Positions 44,801 to 55,455 of a stretch of DNA of 58,210 bases are shown in pieces (position 1 is the first letter of the stretch; each line of letters opens with the position of its first letter). The position numbers and the translations under genes were made by a program. Below the pieces are notes generated by a model, which was not told the DNA's origin, made no database searches, and saw only the letters and a list, made by a program, of their open reading frames with translations. Origin of the DNA: Gymnopus androsaceus JB14 (taxonomy: Eukaryota > Basidiomycota > Agaricomycetes > Agaricales > Omphalotaceae); contig ML769772.1 in the NCBI GenBank assembly GCA_009733575.1, forward strand, positions 1 through 58,210, written 5' to 3'.

Positions 44801-45042
44801 TGAGTGTAGAACATCCCCAGAATCCGGATTATGACTCACTCTTTGTCCTCGAAGGAATACTTGCTCACAGGAACGAGAACTAAAACTCCGGCATGGTTTG
44901 CGACTCCAGTACCGGGTCGAGCTAGTTCGACAAGTTGGGCCTAAACACATCTTGAACTGGAACGAGTTTCGAGCAGTCAATGCAGGTTTTGGAGAGCTTT
45001 ACAGCGGGAGCTGACCAGCCAAGCGGAAATTGGAGACTGCAT
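41822..45042 (-). CDS. Dipeptidyl-peptidase V (S9 family), lesions near the 5' end
   Basis: Serine peptidase that removes dipeptides from peptides. Twenty short exons between 45016-45042 and 41822-41882, with introns mostly 48-60 bp. The N-terminal propeller starts QLVELARPGTGVANHAG; the hydrolase domain has the oxyanion HGGPQSAWEDQW block (about 43130), the nucleophile in AAGASWGGYA (about 42700), the acid in IHGSKDYRLPE and the histidine in FPDENHWVLKHG (about 41980). The end is FRWFNEFVGEKN. Three problems lie near the start: the joint of exons 2 and 3 is off by one base (44840/44783), a TGA in exon 4 (about 44608) and a one-base shift near 44575. The rest is perfect, so errors are as likely as decay. 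The chosen start MQSPISAWL gives no signal peptide, unlike secreted fungal DPP V. Confidence 0.8.
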
Positions 45043-45174
45043 GACTTGTGCAAGTTAGAGCTTGTGAGAGAAGTCAAGTTCGGAATTAGGTGCTCGTACC
45101 GAAATCATCGTACCAAAGATTAACCTACAGGTACAATGCTATATACTTTTAGGAGAATATACAGCACTAGACCT

Positions 45175-45951
45175 TCACTCGCACATAGCTTCATCGTCGT
45201 TTGCAGCACCAGAAACCTCATCCTGAGCTAACCGCGGCCCTTCAATCTGACTGACATCCGCAGTCGCTGCATCCCATCGAGCAACCAGTCCAAAACTGTG
45301 AATGTGACCATCCTTTCGCTAATCAGCTTCAGCAGCTGGGCTTGCTCGGCAGTGAGCACCTTGCCCTTTTCGCGCAACTTGTGAGCCGATTGCAGCGTCG
45401 GCACGCCTCGATTTATCGTCGTTGTTCGCCCTAATTTCCGCAACTGAGAGTCCTCGTTGTGAGGGAATGATTTTGGTGAGTCAGAATGGTGTCGCATAAC
45501 AGGTCAACAGGTAAGATCACAGTTGCAATGATTCCGTAGTCGGGTTGTGAAAAGTCGGCAAACCACTAAATGACCTCTTGAAGTTCGGTATCGGTAAATA
45601 AAATGCCTACTTGACCTTCTATTTGCTGTAACATATCATCAGTACGATGGCCATATAGAGAACAAAATGGATCAGACGCACTTATGCATTCCCATACGAT
45701 GTTCTTCCTCTGGCGTCGTACCCAAAGCTTTGGCTAGCAGCGCTGTTCTACTGAAGAATATCCGAGCAGTGCTACAGAGAATTATCGATGAGAAACTAAA
45801 GAGACTAAAGAGATTGAACCTTTCCAAAGATTTCGCAGTCTTATTTGAGATGCGTATTCCGCATGGCGCCCACTTTAACAGCCAGCAGAGACACGACATT
45901 CGAAAGTACCAGCGTACCGAGCTTGGATCGTTTAGACTTGGCGAAAAGACT
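45175..45951 (-). pseudogene. MRT4: MRT4-like ribosome assembly factor, heavily damaged
   Basis: MRT4 resembles ribosomal protein P0 and holds its site on the 60S precursor. Recognisable blocks, right to left: AKSKRSKLG (start, ATG lost), VGAMRNTHLK, a 49-bp GT-AG intron, STARIFFSRTALLAKALGTT followed by PEEEHRMGMHK, QIEGQVGILFTDTELQEVI, GVPTLQSAHKL, GKVLTAEQAQLLKL, VARWDAATADVSQIEGP and the acidic end AANDDEAMCE-stop. They lie in all three frames with stops between (for example a TAG for the expected acid after QEVI). MRT4 is a single essential gene in most fungi, so a good copy should exist elsewhere unless this sequence is faulty. Confidence 0.75.
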
Positions 45952-46162
45952 GGCAGAGAGGTTGTAAATTGACACAGCCACAATAACGACGCTTACTCTT
46001 GAATTCAGTTGCTGTCTCTGGGAGGAGCAATTCAGCCATTTATTAGACTTTGTTTGCAAGGTCGCAATGGGACGCCCTATATCGTGCGTCTACGTTTGCT
46101 CATCCAACAGCTCTCAGACATAATTCCACGGCTCCAGTCTTAATCAGAGTCATATTTCCAAA

Positions 46163-47344
46163 ATGGACCAAGAACATACAGGCGAATCTACCCATCACCC
46201 TCTCGAACCTCAGTTCCACCAGCAATCTCCTCGCCACTTCCTTTGCGCCCTTCCGCTATCGCAGAAAAAGCTCCTTTGACTACAGCCAGTTTGGGAAAGA
46301 GGAAGTGAAAAGCTGAAGAGGTGGATGGAAATACTCCTCCAGATGTGCGGAAACAACGAGCTACATTTGCGGCAGATCCTAGACGTGAGTTTTGGCTACT
46401 CTTTGGTTATCAGCGTATCTAATTTTTACCCCTAGCTCATCGTAAATCAGGGACCTCTAGTTCGTCTTATGCTCCTTCTTCCTACACCCGCAAGCGCGCA
46501 AAGCTTTCCAATGCTGCTACACCTTCAGCTATGGGCCTGGCTGCTATGATGGATGCCGTAGGAGAGACTGGAACTACAGGCTCCAGACCACCATCTCGAT
46601 CCGAAAGCCAGCGAATCCAGAATGCAGCCAATACAGGTACTTGGAATAGCCGCAATTCAGGTTTCCCTTTGCGATCTCAATCTCGCACCTCCCATCCAAG
46701 TCAAACCCGCAATGTCCCTTCGATTCGTGCACCGTCGAGACGTGGCAGTATCTCCCAAGCTTCGATTCCCATCTCTGCCCTGATTTCTCCCCATGCACCA
46801 TCCATATCACATCAGCATGCGTCCCCCTTCCATATGCGCGACCCGCGAAAGCCACCGAAAATTCAACCCACTACCTGGAAGCTAGCTTTTCCTCAAGCTA
46901 GCTCCGGTGAAACTGGCTACATTTCTGGTCGCATTACAGCTATGCTGCGGTCGAGAAGAAAAACCGCAGACGTCGAGGAGCAGAAGGAGGATCGTTCAAC
47001 ACCTCTAGGGTGGTACGAAGGAGGAGGCAGCCCACCTCACGCATGGCTCTTTTTCTTTGGGTTCATCATTTTCCCCTTATGGTGGGCTGCTGCCGTTCTA
47101 AATATTCCTAGAACAAGGAGAATTGAAGGTGGCCATGATGGGCAAAAATTGGTCGTACTGGACGATCCTCAGGTCGAACATGGTATGCTGTTTCCTCTCT
47201 TATTCTTTCTTTGAAGGCTTATTTATTACGTCCCACCTAGATGCAAAATCATGGCGCTTTCGATGTCGGATTATGAGTGTAGTGTCGTTGTTCACTTATA
47301 TTCCCTTCATTATTCTCGTCGCTATCTTTGCTCCGCGACGATGA
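46163..47344 (+). CDS. Ser-rich protein with two membrane spans, 5' exon damaged
   Basis: Function unknown; the family is fungal. Exons 46163-46384, 46436-47182 and 47241-47344 with introns of 51 and 58 bp. A long basic Ser/Pro/Arg-rich region (RTSHPSQTRNVPSIRAPSRR) precedes LGWYEGGGSPPHAW and the first span LFFFGFIIFPLWWAAAVL; the second, IMSVVSLFTYIPFIILVAIF, runs to the C-terminus APRR. The first exon begins MDQEHTGESTHHPLEPQFHQ but shifts frame near 46253 and meets a TGA at about 46311 (KRK-stop-KAEEVDGNTPPD) before joining the intact rest. These lesions adjoin those in MRT4 and the DPP V 5' end. Confidence 0.65.
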
Positions 47345-47903
47345 CCTCCAGTGATTTCGTTCATTCTGGCCAAACATGTCTCTTTCATTTACCGACCATC
47401 GCTGTATTTTCTTCCCCTCAAACTCCTGTATCTTGATTATATAGACCGTCTGCGTGCTTCCGATTCCTTTTACAGTTCCATATGCCTCTGCTCCCTAATC
47501 GTCTACGTAGTTAGGCACACTCACACACATTCACAACTCTACAATCCCACAATTTCCACAAGCAAATCTACATTCCTTTGACACACTCTCTTTAGTCCTT
47601 CTGTTGTACGTATGCTACATACCAACCCATGTACCTGTATGGTTTAATTGACTGTTTTCGAACGCTACGTTCGAAAACACGAGCAATCTTGCTGTCCCAC
47701 TGTCCAAGCAGCTGTACCGAAAGGTATCGTACCCAACAGCTTGACACAAGCGTCCAGTTGTTCTCAATATTCGTATTACTCTAGATTTCTTATTTCCTTA
47801 GCGCTTGCAAATGATTTATGTAGCATTAACTTTTAAGATTTATGAAAATACAGACACTTAACCGAGTCCCAAAGCAATCATAATGTTAATGCAGTCCCAG
47901 AGC
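47345..47903. other. Convergent 3' intergenic region
   Basis: Separates two genes that converge; presumably 3' UTRs. An inverted repeat TTTTCGAACG/CGTTCGAAAA lies at 47653-47678. Confidence 0.5.
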
Positions 47904-50900
47904 TCACATATCATCATCATTAGGGTCCCGTACGCACTGCAGCGGCGGGAGTGTCGGCTTGCGTCCCTGCTGAATATCTTCGGCCGCGCGCCTCTCAAGC
48001 ATCCGGCTCCGTTCCCAATCCACATCATTATTCTCGTCTTTCCACAGAATTTTCCGCCCGCTCTTCTCAAACTCGTTGATTTTCCTTTTCTTCGCCTCAA
48101 TCTCCATAGTAGCCTCCGCAATAGCAGGTTCCCGTGCATTTTTCTCCTTCAATTTCGCGTCATCCCGACGCTTCACGAGCTTGGCACAATTTGCCTCGAA
48201 TGTAGGCACAACACGATGAGATCGTGCTGATGCGGCTTTTTGGGCGATACGAAGCTGCTTGTCGAGAAGGGCGGATTTGCTTCGTTGTGGAGAGGAAAGT
48301 GTTCGATGGCCAGATGAATGAAGATGCTTTCGTGACGGTGAACCTATCACAGCCGGACTTGTCATTGAGGCCTGTAATGATGCTGGTGAAGACGCTGAGA
48401 CGGTCCTTTCCGGTTCAACTCCATGGACCAAGGTTGTTTTTATGAGCGGGAAATCGACAACATCCGAGTTCTGACCAGTACCACCGGAAGAAGAGACTGC
48501 TTGGCCTGCCCGTTGGTGAACAGGGAAGTTCTTCACCTCTTTCATTGGTCTAGCGGAAGCTACCTTGAGACGTTTCGCAGGTCTCTCCTCGCTGAGAGTG
48601 AGGTCAATGACCTCGGGAGGTATTGCGTCTCGTTTCCTATCCTTCGACGACGAAGCGCCATTATGAAGTTTGCGTGAATTAGAGGATACATGTCTTGATC
48701 CTTGGGTACGAGATCCAGTCCCAGTCCCAGTTGTTGGAGATGAAGAAATGTGTTTAATGGGAGAGTCAAGGTTGACTCTCCGTTCTGCGGGTCTCTGGTG
48801 TGGCGTTTCGGGTGCTTCGGGTGCTTGAATGAGAGCTTTCGCGGCAAATCGGGCTTGAGCAGTAAGCCTTGGGGACTGGGAGAGTGCGAAAGGCTCGAGG
48901 AGGGATTGAGAACATGATATTCCATTTGGAGTAGATGTTGCAAAATCAACCGAAGCCGCACAGGTTGGATGCAGTGATTTCGAATGTAAAGCCACCGTAG
49001 ATTGGTGAATGACTGGTTTTGCAGGAACGATGCGGAATGGCGATGATTCTGGAGTCATCCTCCCTATTCCAATCCTAGGCCCTACATCTTTTATCCTGGG
49101 TGCAAGGCTTTCCCGGACCTCCGCCGCATCAGCAGAATTCTCGTCTTCATTGAAATCAGACGACGTGGAGGACCGCTCCCATTTTGCATACTCCTCCTTC
49201 CCTACGTCTGATGGGGCAAACAACAAACGTGCCGTCCGTTCATGGGCCTCTTCATCGTCAGACGAGTCGAATTCGTTATCACTGCTGTTTTGGTTCCTCT
49301 GGGTCGCAACACGGCTTTCTTCTCGTCTGATTTCCAGATGCCCTTCGGCCCTGCCCTTTCCCTTCGCAATGCTGGAGGCTACCTCAGGACGGAAAAGATT
49401 CGACTCGTTGTCCAACTGGAGGCCATCCCACTTCATTAGACCCAACCAGCTTCGCAGAACATCCAACATTCGACCAATTCTACCTTCCAACACGGAGGGC
49501 TCTATCCCATGACCGGGTCCAGCGAGCCATTTCTTCGCCATCACCCTCGCTTCTAGGTCCGTGTCTCCAATAGAACATGCGACGATGTTCTTTACGGCAA
49601 CATCGTCTTCTTCATCATCAGGGTTCGTTGGTGTCGTGGACGCTTTGCATTCGCGAACGAGTTCGAGAAACAGCAGATGTTCAGCGACAGGAGCAGGCGG
49701 AATCCCATGTTGGGGATTCCAGGTATGCGAAGAATCTGGTGGCTGACAGCAACTTCGGAAGACACGGTCAATCGCTGTCCAGTCAAGATTTCTCAAGGAA
49801 GGATCAAGGGTATTCGGGATGACACGCTTGGGGCGAAAAAGAGAAACAAATGATTGCAATTCTGGGAGATGCGTGAAAGCGGAACAAGCTGAAAGATTAC
49901 AAGTTAAATGGATAAAGCGAAGCAAAAGAGAAAAAAACCACTTACCAGAGATCGAACGACGTCTCCATTGGCCAACTGCTCCTGGGTCGTGGCTTGGTAC
50001 TGTAGCCAACTCTCCGGAGTCATGGAGCTCACAGGGTTAATATAAACCACCAGCTTCTTTTTCTGGCTGCTGTCTTTTGTCTCCTTGAGAGGCTTCCCGA
50101 AAAAGATTCGATTTGCGACATCGATGGTGTCTTCACTAGCTTCGTCGCCGTCGTCATCGTTAATAAAGTTGCCATTCTGGTCAACGTTGACGTGGCGGCA
50201 ACGCGAAAATCGTTCACAAGCATGGAAGCGTGTTTCATCTGGGTCAGTCGTTCCCAGTGCTCGTAGGAGAGGATCAGAAATGAACCGCGAGTAGACTTTG
50301 TACTTGTAGTCGTCCAAATGAATCTACAGAGATGAAATCAGCAGAGCTCAATATTGAGAGATTGCAATAATTACTCTGCAGTCGAAGGCTCTTGCTATAG
50401 CCTTGAGAATATCCTCATACCCCCACGTCCATGAATTGATGAAGAAATACGTAGAGGGTGGATAGAGCTTGAGAAGAGCGATTAATCCAGAAGTTGCATC
50501 GTCCTATAATCAGGTATATGTTGGTGGTGCTCGACACATGGAGCTATGGAACTGACTTTGGTGGGGACTTGATAATTTTGCATGACGCATGCAGTATCCA
50601 GGTATATTGCTTCGAGGGTCTTGACAACGCCATTTCCGTCGTTTTCAGAAGTTTCATCTTCCGAGAGGGCTAGATAAGGCTGCAGTAGCGGGTTATGTTT
50701 GATAGACTCCAAAAACCACGGCTCTGCTCGAAAATCGCCCGTATGCAGGATAGCGCCTTCTGAACCTTCGATAAGGAACCTAGAATTCGACTAGTCAGTG
50801 GAGCACAGAAAAGAAAATTCTTCAACGCACATTACAGCACCTGGATAGTGATTCGCATCGAAAAGAGTGATAGTCACTTTCTTGTCCCTTCCCAGTTCGA

Positions 50901-51279
50901 CTGTAGTGGGCATATTCATGGGAAATACGTTCAATAAATCCCTGGATCCATGATAAAATACTTCTTCATCTGGTCCTATCCAAGGATCGACCTTCAAATG
51001 TTTAAAGGTGAAGTTGTGTTCTGCCCGGTATTCGCCTTCGTGAAGGGCGCGCTCCCTGTAGACTTCGTGTCGCAAAAGCATGTCCTTAGCATCCGCTGAG
51101 CAAATGACTCTCTGACAGAAAGATTTAGCCTGCAAGCCTACGATGTGGTCGGAATGGGTATGTGTGAGAAGGTGAAGAACAGCATTCGGCTCAGGGCAGC
51201 TGGGAGATATGGCGCTGAAAGCATCTACACGGATAGGGTAAGGCAAAGCGAACAAATTGAATGGAGCTCCGGGAGGCAT
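47904..51279 (-). CDS. SNM1/Artemis-type DNA repair nuclease (beta-CASP)
   Basis: Metallo-beta-lactamase nuclease of the SNM1/PSO2/Artemis group, acting on interstrand cross-links or hairpin ends in the nucleus. Exons: 50831-51279, 50557-50779, 50375-50503, 49946-50323 and 47904-49888; introns 51-57 bp, GT-AG. Metal-binding motifs: THTHSDHIVGL (residues about 38-48), DANHYPGAVM (family DANHCPGA) and HTGDFRAEPW; YLDTACVMQNYQVPTK follows in the beta-CASP part. After KLVVYINPVSSMTPESW the last exon should continue LVPLSR then LPELQSFVSLFRPKRVIPNT; one or more bases are missing between these pieces (about 49878), shifting the frame. A 600-residue Ser-rich, basic tail ends in a charged helix (AKKRKINEFEKSG). 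The long tail suggests an Artemis-like member rather than PSO2. Confidence 0.8.
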
Positions 51280-51377
51280 GAGTTAGATATCGATGGCATG
51301 AACGTTAAGAACGAAGCTTAAGAATCTGAACAAAAGTTAAAAGTTCAAGGACCTGAGTCAGTCACACGAGCAGGTGA

Positions 51378-51398
51378 CCTCGCTTGAGTCAAGCGAGG
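51378..51398. promoter_or_regulatory. Perfect 21-bp palindrome upstream of the nuclease gene
   Basis: CCTCGCTTGA-G-TCAAGCGAGG, about 100 bp upstream of the ATG at 51279. It could bind a dimeric regulator (the halves are 10 bp) or be incidental. A GGGCCGGGCC stretch and ATATAAGG follow it. Confidence 0.4.
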
Positions 51399-51674
51399 CC
51401 GGGCCGGGCCACATATAAGGGAGACATAGTTCATATGAAAATATACCTTGATATTCAACAAAATGCTCCTTAAATGCTCATTGATTATTTCTCCTTTTAT
51501 ATAATATCCAATGATGGTAATCAAGGACTCTCATAGGGTATATAACACAGAATTTTACTCTCAGTGGGATAGGTTCTCATCAGCAAGACCTAGATTTTTG
51601 CTGTAGCTGCTGTAGCATCTTGGGCCCTGGTCTGTAGAACACAAAGTAGACTTAAGTAGCAGAACATATATATA

Positions 51675-51804
51675 CATCAGCAAAACCTGTATTGACGAAA
51701 TCTGTGGGAGCACTGGCAAGCACTTGCCGGCAGTGGACAGGACTTGGCAGTCCTGGCAAGCACTTACTACCAGAGGGTCCAAGTCAATACAGGTTTTGCT
51801 GATG
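51675..51804. mobile_element. Short palindromic element with CATCAGCAAAACC ends
   Basis: 130 bp with perfect 22-bp inverted ends (CATCAGCAAAACCTGTATTG and two more bases). The interior repeats GGCAAGCACTT. The target duplication is not clear. Confidence 0.7.
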
Positions 51805-51882
51805 CATGTACACACAGTAGAAAGTCAAATGCAGATTTCCCCTGCATTATTTGTTCACATAACAAGAGCTGAACATGTTCTA

Positions 51883-52216
51883 AATACAGTTAAGGATGGA
51901 CAGGGGTAGGGGTTGACCCCAGGTTATTGGCCCAAGGGTATGGAGGGTACGGGTAGGGGTTGAAGCTCTCAAAACCCTCCATTTTTATATTGATGATGTA
52001 GACATCCCATGGTGTCCTATAATCCTCATTTCATGTTAAAGGATATTTTTGAGTGTTATTACTTCTATTTTATTGAAAGTCTCATGAGTGGCATGTCATT
52101 CTCTACAAAACCGTTAGTAGGAACTGCAGGTGTGAAGGGTAGGGGTATGGAGGGTAGGGGTGAGGTTAGGGCCTTTTCAACCCAGGGGTTAATCCCTGTC
52201 CATCCTTAAATACAGT
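51883..52216. mobile_element. hAT-like non-autonomous element 3 (perfect 8-bp TSD)
   Basis: The element is 51891-52208 (318 bp) with 15-bp perfect inverted ends TAAGGATGGACAGGG. Perfect duplication AATACAGT at 51883-51890 and 52209-52216. The interior carries GGGTAGGGGTTG words. Its ends resemble those of hAT-like element 1 (TAAGGATGGACA), so both may use related transposases. Confidence 0.85.
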
Positions 52217-52682
52217 CAAGCTGCAGAGGATCTATCAAAATTGAACACAATATAAGCATGAAGGTGTATAGTGCTTACAGCCATAAATACATCCATAGTG
52301 ATTGTGCTTCAAGCCAAACAAAGGAGACATATTCTAGATTTGATTGATAAAATGTAAACAGAGTTCACAGCAAGCTTTAGAAATAGCCACAGTATTGATA
52401 TACTGTATACTGTATCATTTTGAATTTTAAGTTCAGTAATGCATAATGCGGGGTGAACTGGGGTGATTTCTATCTTTGTAATGTGTAACATCGGCCTTTG
52501 AACTATGATTTTTCGGCACTTATAGGCTAAATTTGGCCACGTGAACTCTGAACTGAATGTGTCCAAGCCATAACATGTAACATTGGCTGAACTTGTTTTG
52601 AAATGATACAGTAGTTTTGAATTCTAGTTCAGTAATGCATCATGCATGGTACTGAACTGGGGCAATTGAAAGAGAAAACTTT
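52217..52682. other. Intergenic, nothing recognised
   Basis: Contains two diverged copies of a phrase near 'GGTGAACTGGGGTGATTTC' and 'GTACTGAACTGGGGCAATTG' (52445 and 52650) but no gene. Confidence 0.4.
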
Positions 52683-53632
52683 CATCAGCAAAACCTGGGT
52701 AATGGCCATAGCAGCCATAGCAAGCCATAGCAGGCCATAGTAGCCATAGTTCTCTACAGAAATATGAGTTGCTATGGGTTATGTCGGAACTTTTGAAAAA
52801 TGATCCTAACCGGCCCTAAGCGCTTATAAGCCCCATAATCAAAACCCCGCTTATAACCGAGAGGTCGTGATTGGTTTATAAGCGGTTACAGGGCGGTTTC
52901 CATGGAAAAACCGGTCCATAATTTGGCAGGGCCGAGTTATTGGCAATTATAAACCCCCGTAATCCAGTTATAAACCTCCATAATCTGCCACGGACCTCTA
53001 AGTTATAAGCGGCATAATCGCATAATCAGGGCCCGCTTATAAGCGCAATTTTAAAACTCCGACATTTGCTATGAGGTTCTGTGGGATCACTGACCCGTAT
53101 CACCATTTGACAGCCATCTGACACTTGTCATTCTCTCCCCCCAACAGTATATAAGAAATGCAGAATCATCTGCGTTGGAACTCCAACTTTGTCTCGATTG
53201 CCCAACTCCGTCTTGATTCTCAGTCACTTAAGTTCACTGAATATTCACAGTATGTCTTTATTTAATGCTTGCGTACAAGGGCCGACACTTATAGTATGGT
53301 CTCATAGTACTAAGTAACACATAGTTATACTAAGTAGTACTAGACTTTTAGTTAGTTTGCTACACTATCATCCTAGAACTACATATGTACTATAATCTAT
53401 ATACACATGAAGACATAAATGATTTTATTCCGCCATTGTTCAATTTTATGATTCTTAAAACAATTCAAACGCATAATACATTTAATATTGAATTGAACGA
53501 CAGCTGATGTTCCCGTGAAATCCATAGTGATCCATAGCAATCCATAGGACCATAGCAGTCCATAGCTCTGGATAGATGGGGACCTTGCTATGGGTGCTAT
53601 GGGTGCTATGGGTGCTGGACACCCAGGTGATG
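52683..53632. mobile_element. Composite element with CATCA...CCTGGGTG ends
   Basis: The left end CATCAGCAAAACCTGGGT is followed by CCATAGCAGCCATAGCAAGC; the right end, reversed, reads CATCACCTGGGTGTCC followed by CACCCATAGCACCCATAGC. The ends match apart from a 6-base gap. It encloses another inverted-repeat element (52781-53065) and a TATATAAG-containing segment at 53150. Boundaries tentative. Confidence 0.45.
52781..53065. mobile_element. Nested MITE with CTTATAAGC subterminal words
   Basis: Ends ATGTCGGAACTTTTGAAAA and, reversed, ATGTCGGAGTTTTAAAATT. The interior carries at least five forms of GCTTATAAGC in both orientations. It interrupts the 'GCTATGGGTT ... GCTATGAGG' host sequence. Target duplication uncertain. 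Confidence 0.6.
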
Positions 53633-53783
53633 AGTTAGATTTGTGCTGGGTATGAAAACCAACCAAACAACAATCACCCCAATCAGATATAATCCAAAAG
53701 GTTTAATTTAATGCAAGGAAGGAGGTTGTCGAAGGTTCCCTCGACTACTAATTGATTCGAAGAGAAAAAGCACTTGACAGTTG

Positions 53784-53999
53784 CATCAGCAAAAATGGTT
53801 TGGGCCCTGGGAGGACCTGAGGACATGTAAGGATACCTAGGTCTCTTGGGAGACCTAGGATACCTAGGTGTCTTAGGTCTCCCAGGCGTCCAAAGTTTTG
53901 CCCTTTTGACTAGGTGTCTATAGGTTACAACAGGATAATGCGAGGTGTACACAGTCAATCTTAAAATAAATGGAAGTTGAAGAAGCACAGATTTAGGAA
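53784..53999. repeat. CATCAGCAAAAATGG end and CCTAGGT block
   Basis: CATCAGCAAAAATGGTTTGG is nearly identical to the fold-back end at 34637. It is followed by GGATACCTAGGTCTC, which recurs inverted nearby. The right end was not found. Confidence 0.45.
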
Positions 54000-54540
54000 G
54001 CCTCAGGTGTCCTGGATTGGCCTTGTTGTCCTGAGGAGTCCTGAGGGATTCCTGAGGGGTCCTAAGGGAGTCCTGATGAGTCCTAAGGGAGTCCTGGTGA
54101 GTCCTGATGAGTCCTAAGGGAGTCCTGGCGAGTCCTGATGAGTCCTAAGGGAGTCCTGGTGAGTCCTGATGAGTCCTAAGGGAGTCCTGGTGAGTCCTGG
54201 TGAGTCCTGAGGAGTCCTGAGGGATTCCTGAGGGGTCCTAAGGGAGTCCTGGTGAGTCCTGGTGAGTCCTGGTGAGTCCTGAGGAGTCCTGAGGGAGTCC
54301 TGAGAAGTCCTGGTGAGTCCTGGTGAGTCCTGGTGAGTCCTGAGGAGTCCTGAGGGAGTCCTGAGGAGTCCTGGTGAGTCCTCAGGACTCCTGAGGACTC
54401 ACCAGGACTCCCTTAGGACTCCTCAGGACTCACCAGGACTCCCTTAGGACTCATCAGGACTCCCTTAGGACCCCTCAGGAATCCCTCAGGACTCCTCAGG
54501 ACTCACCAGGACTCACCAGGACTCCCTGAGGAGCTCTGAA
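54000..54540. repeat. Inverted minisatellite GAGTCCTGGT
   Basis: A 10-bp word GAGTCCTGGT/GAGTCCTGAT, with longer composites such as GTCCTAAGGGAGTCCTGG, is repeated from about 54010 to 54385 and then continues in exact reverse orientation (CTCACCAGGACTCCCTTAGG) to about 54535. The turn-over lies near 54385. The right arm could pair with the left over at least 150 bp. Confidence 0.85.
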
Positions 54541-55455
54541 ATCAATGTAAGTAGATTGTGGATGATATAAGGTGTCTTTCCAATTGCCTTAGAATACTTT
54601 GCAGTAACCTAGTGAATTTTTAATGTATCCTCACATCTCCATTATCTCACCACCTGCTAACTCAGGCCACTTAGAAATAACCTCCAGTAACTCAAAGTCA
54701 CCCTACATCACCTTGTATCATCTTGTAATTACATGATTTCAACTTCAGTTCATCACAGGGTCACATTGTAATCATTATAATTCTTCACGTATCTACAGTA
54801 ATCATTGATATAATCTCATTCAACATCGGACAGAAAGCAGAGCCTGAGAAATTAGTGAGGTTAGTAAATCCACCGCCACTACTTTCCCATAACCTACTAA
54901 TCCAGGAACCAGATCGAGGAGCGAGAAATCAACCTGTTGATTCATCAGCAGTTATATAATATGATAAATATTATACTGACGTTGTGAAGGAAAGCACCGA
55001 AGGATGGCAGTAACACCAGAGAGTATTCACCAATGAATTGAGATTGTATTTCTAGCAAATGGTCAGCGACGGTGCAAGATTGGAAAGAAAGGTACCAACA
55101 ATTTTATGTTTAGATTGATGAGCGAGACTAGTTGCCAAGTCAGTCACATACACAGCAGCAAAGAAAGACATCACCTATTGGATAAACAACCGAATCTCAT
55201 TCCTGGCAATGAATCAACAGTGAGTTCAATGAAATTAGAACAAAGGGCACTAATGTAGGATTTATGTACATGGGTTGTTTGATTTGATGAGCGAAAGTAC
55301 ATGGGAGATGACTTGATGAGCGAGAGAGACTGGGTACAAGGTCAGATATATATATACAGTAGCAAGGACAGAACATACTATGTACAAAACATTTCGAGCC
55401 TAGATCCAGAGCTCAGTGTAACATAGAAGATAAAATAACCAGCAATACACACCTG
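54541..55455. other. Intergenic 3' of the DUF6532 gene
   Basis: No supported gene. Phrases 'GATTGATGAGCGAGACTAG' and 'TTGATTTGATGAGCGAAAG' repeat about 140-180 bp apart (55115-55325). Confidence 0.4.

Noticed and set aside
48224..50294. Plus-strand frames of 60-170 codons opposite the nuclease gene
   Set aside because: Antisense shadows of a long Ser/Arg-rich exon.
53090..53290. TATATAAG followed by an ATG as a gene start
   Set aside because: No frame of useful length follows; the segment lies within a composite repeat element.
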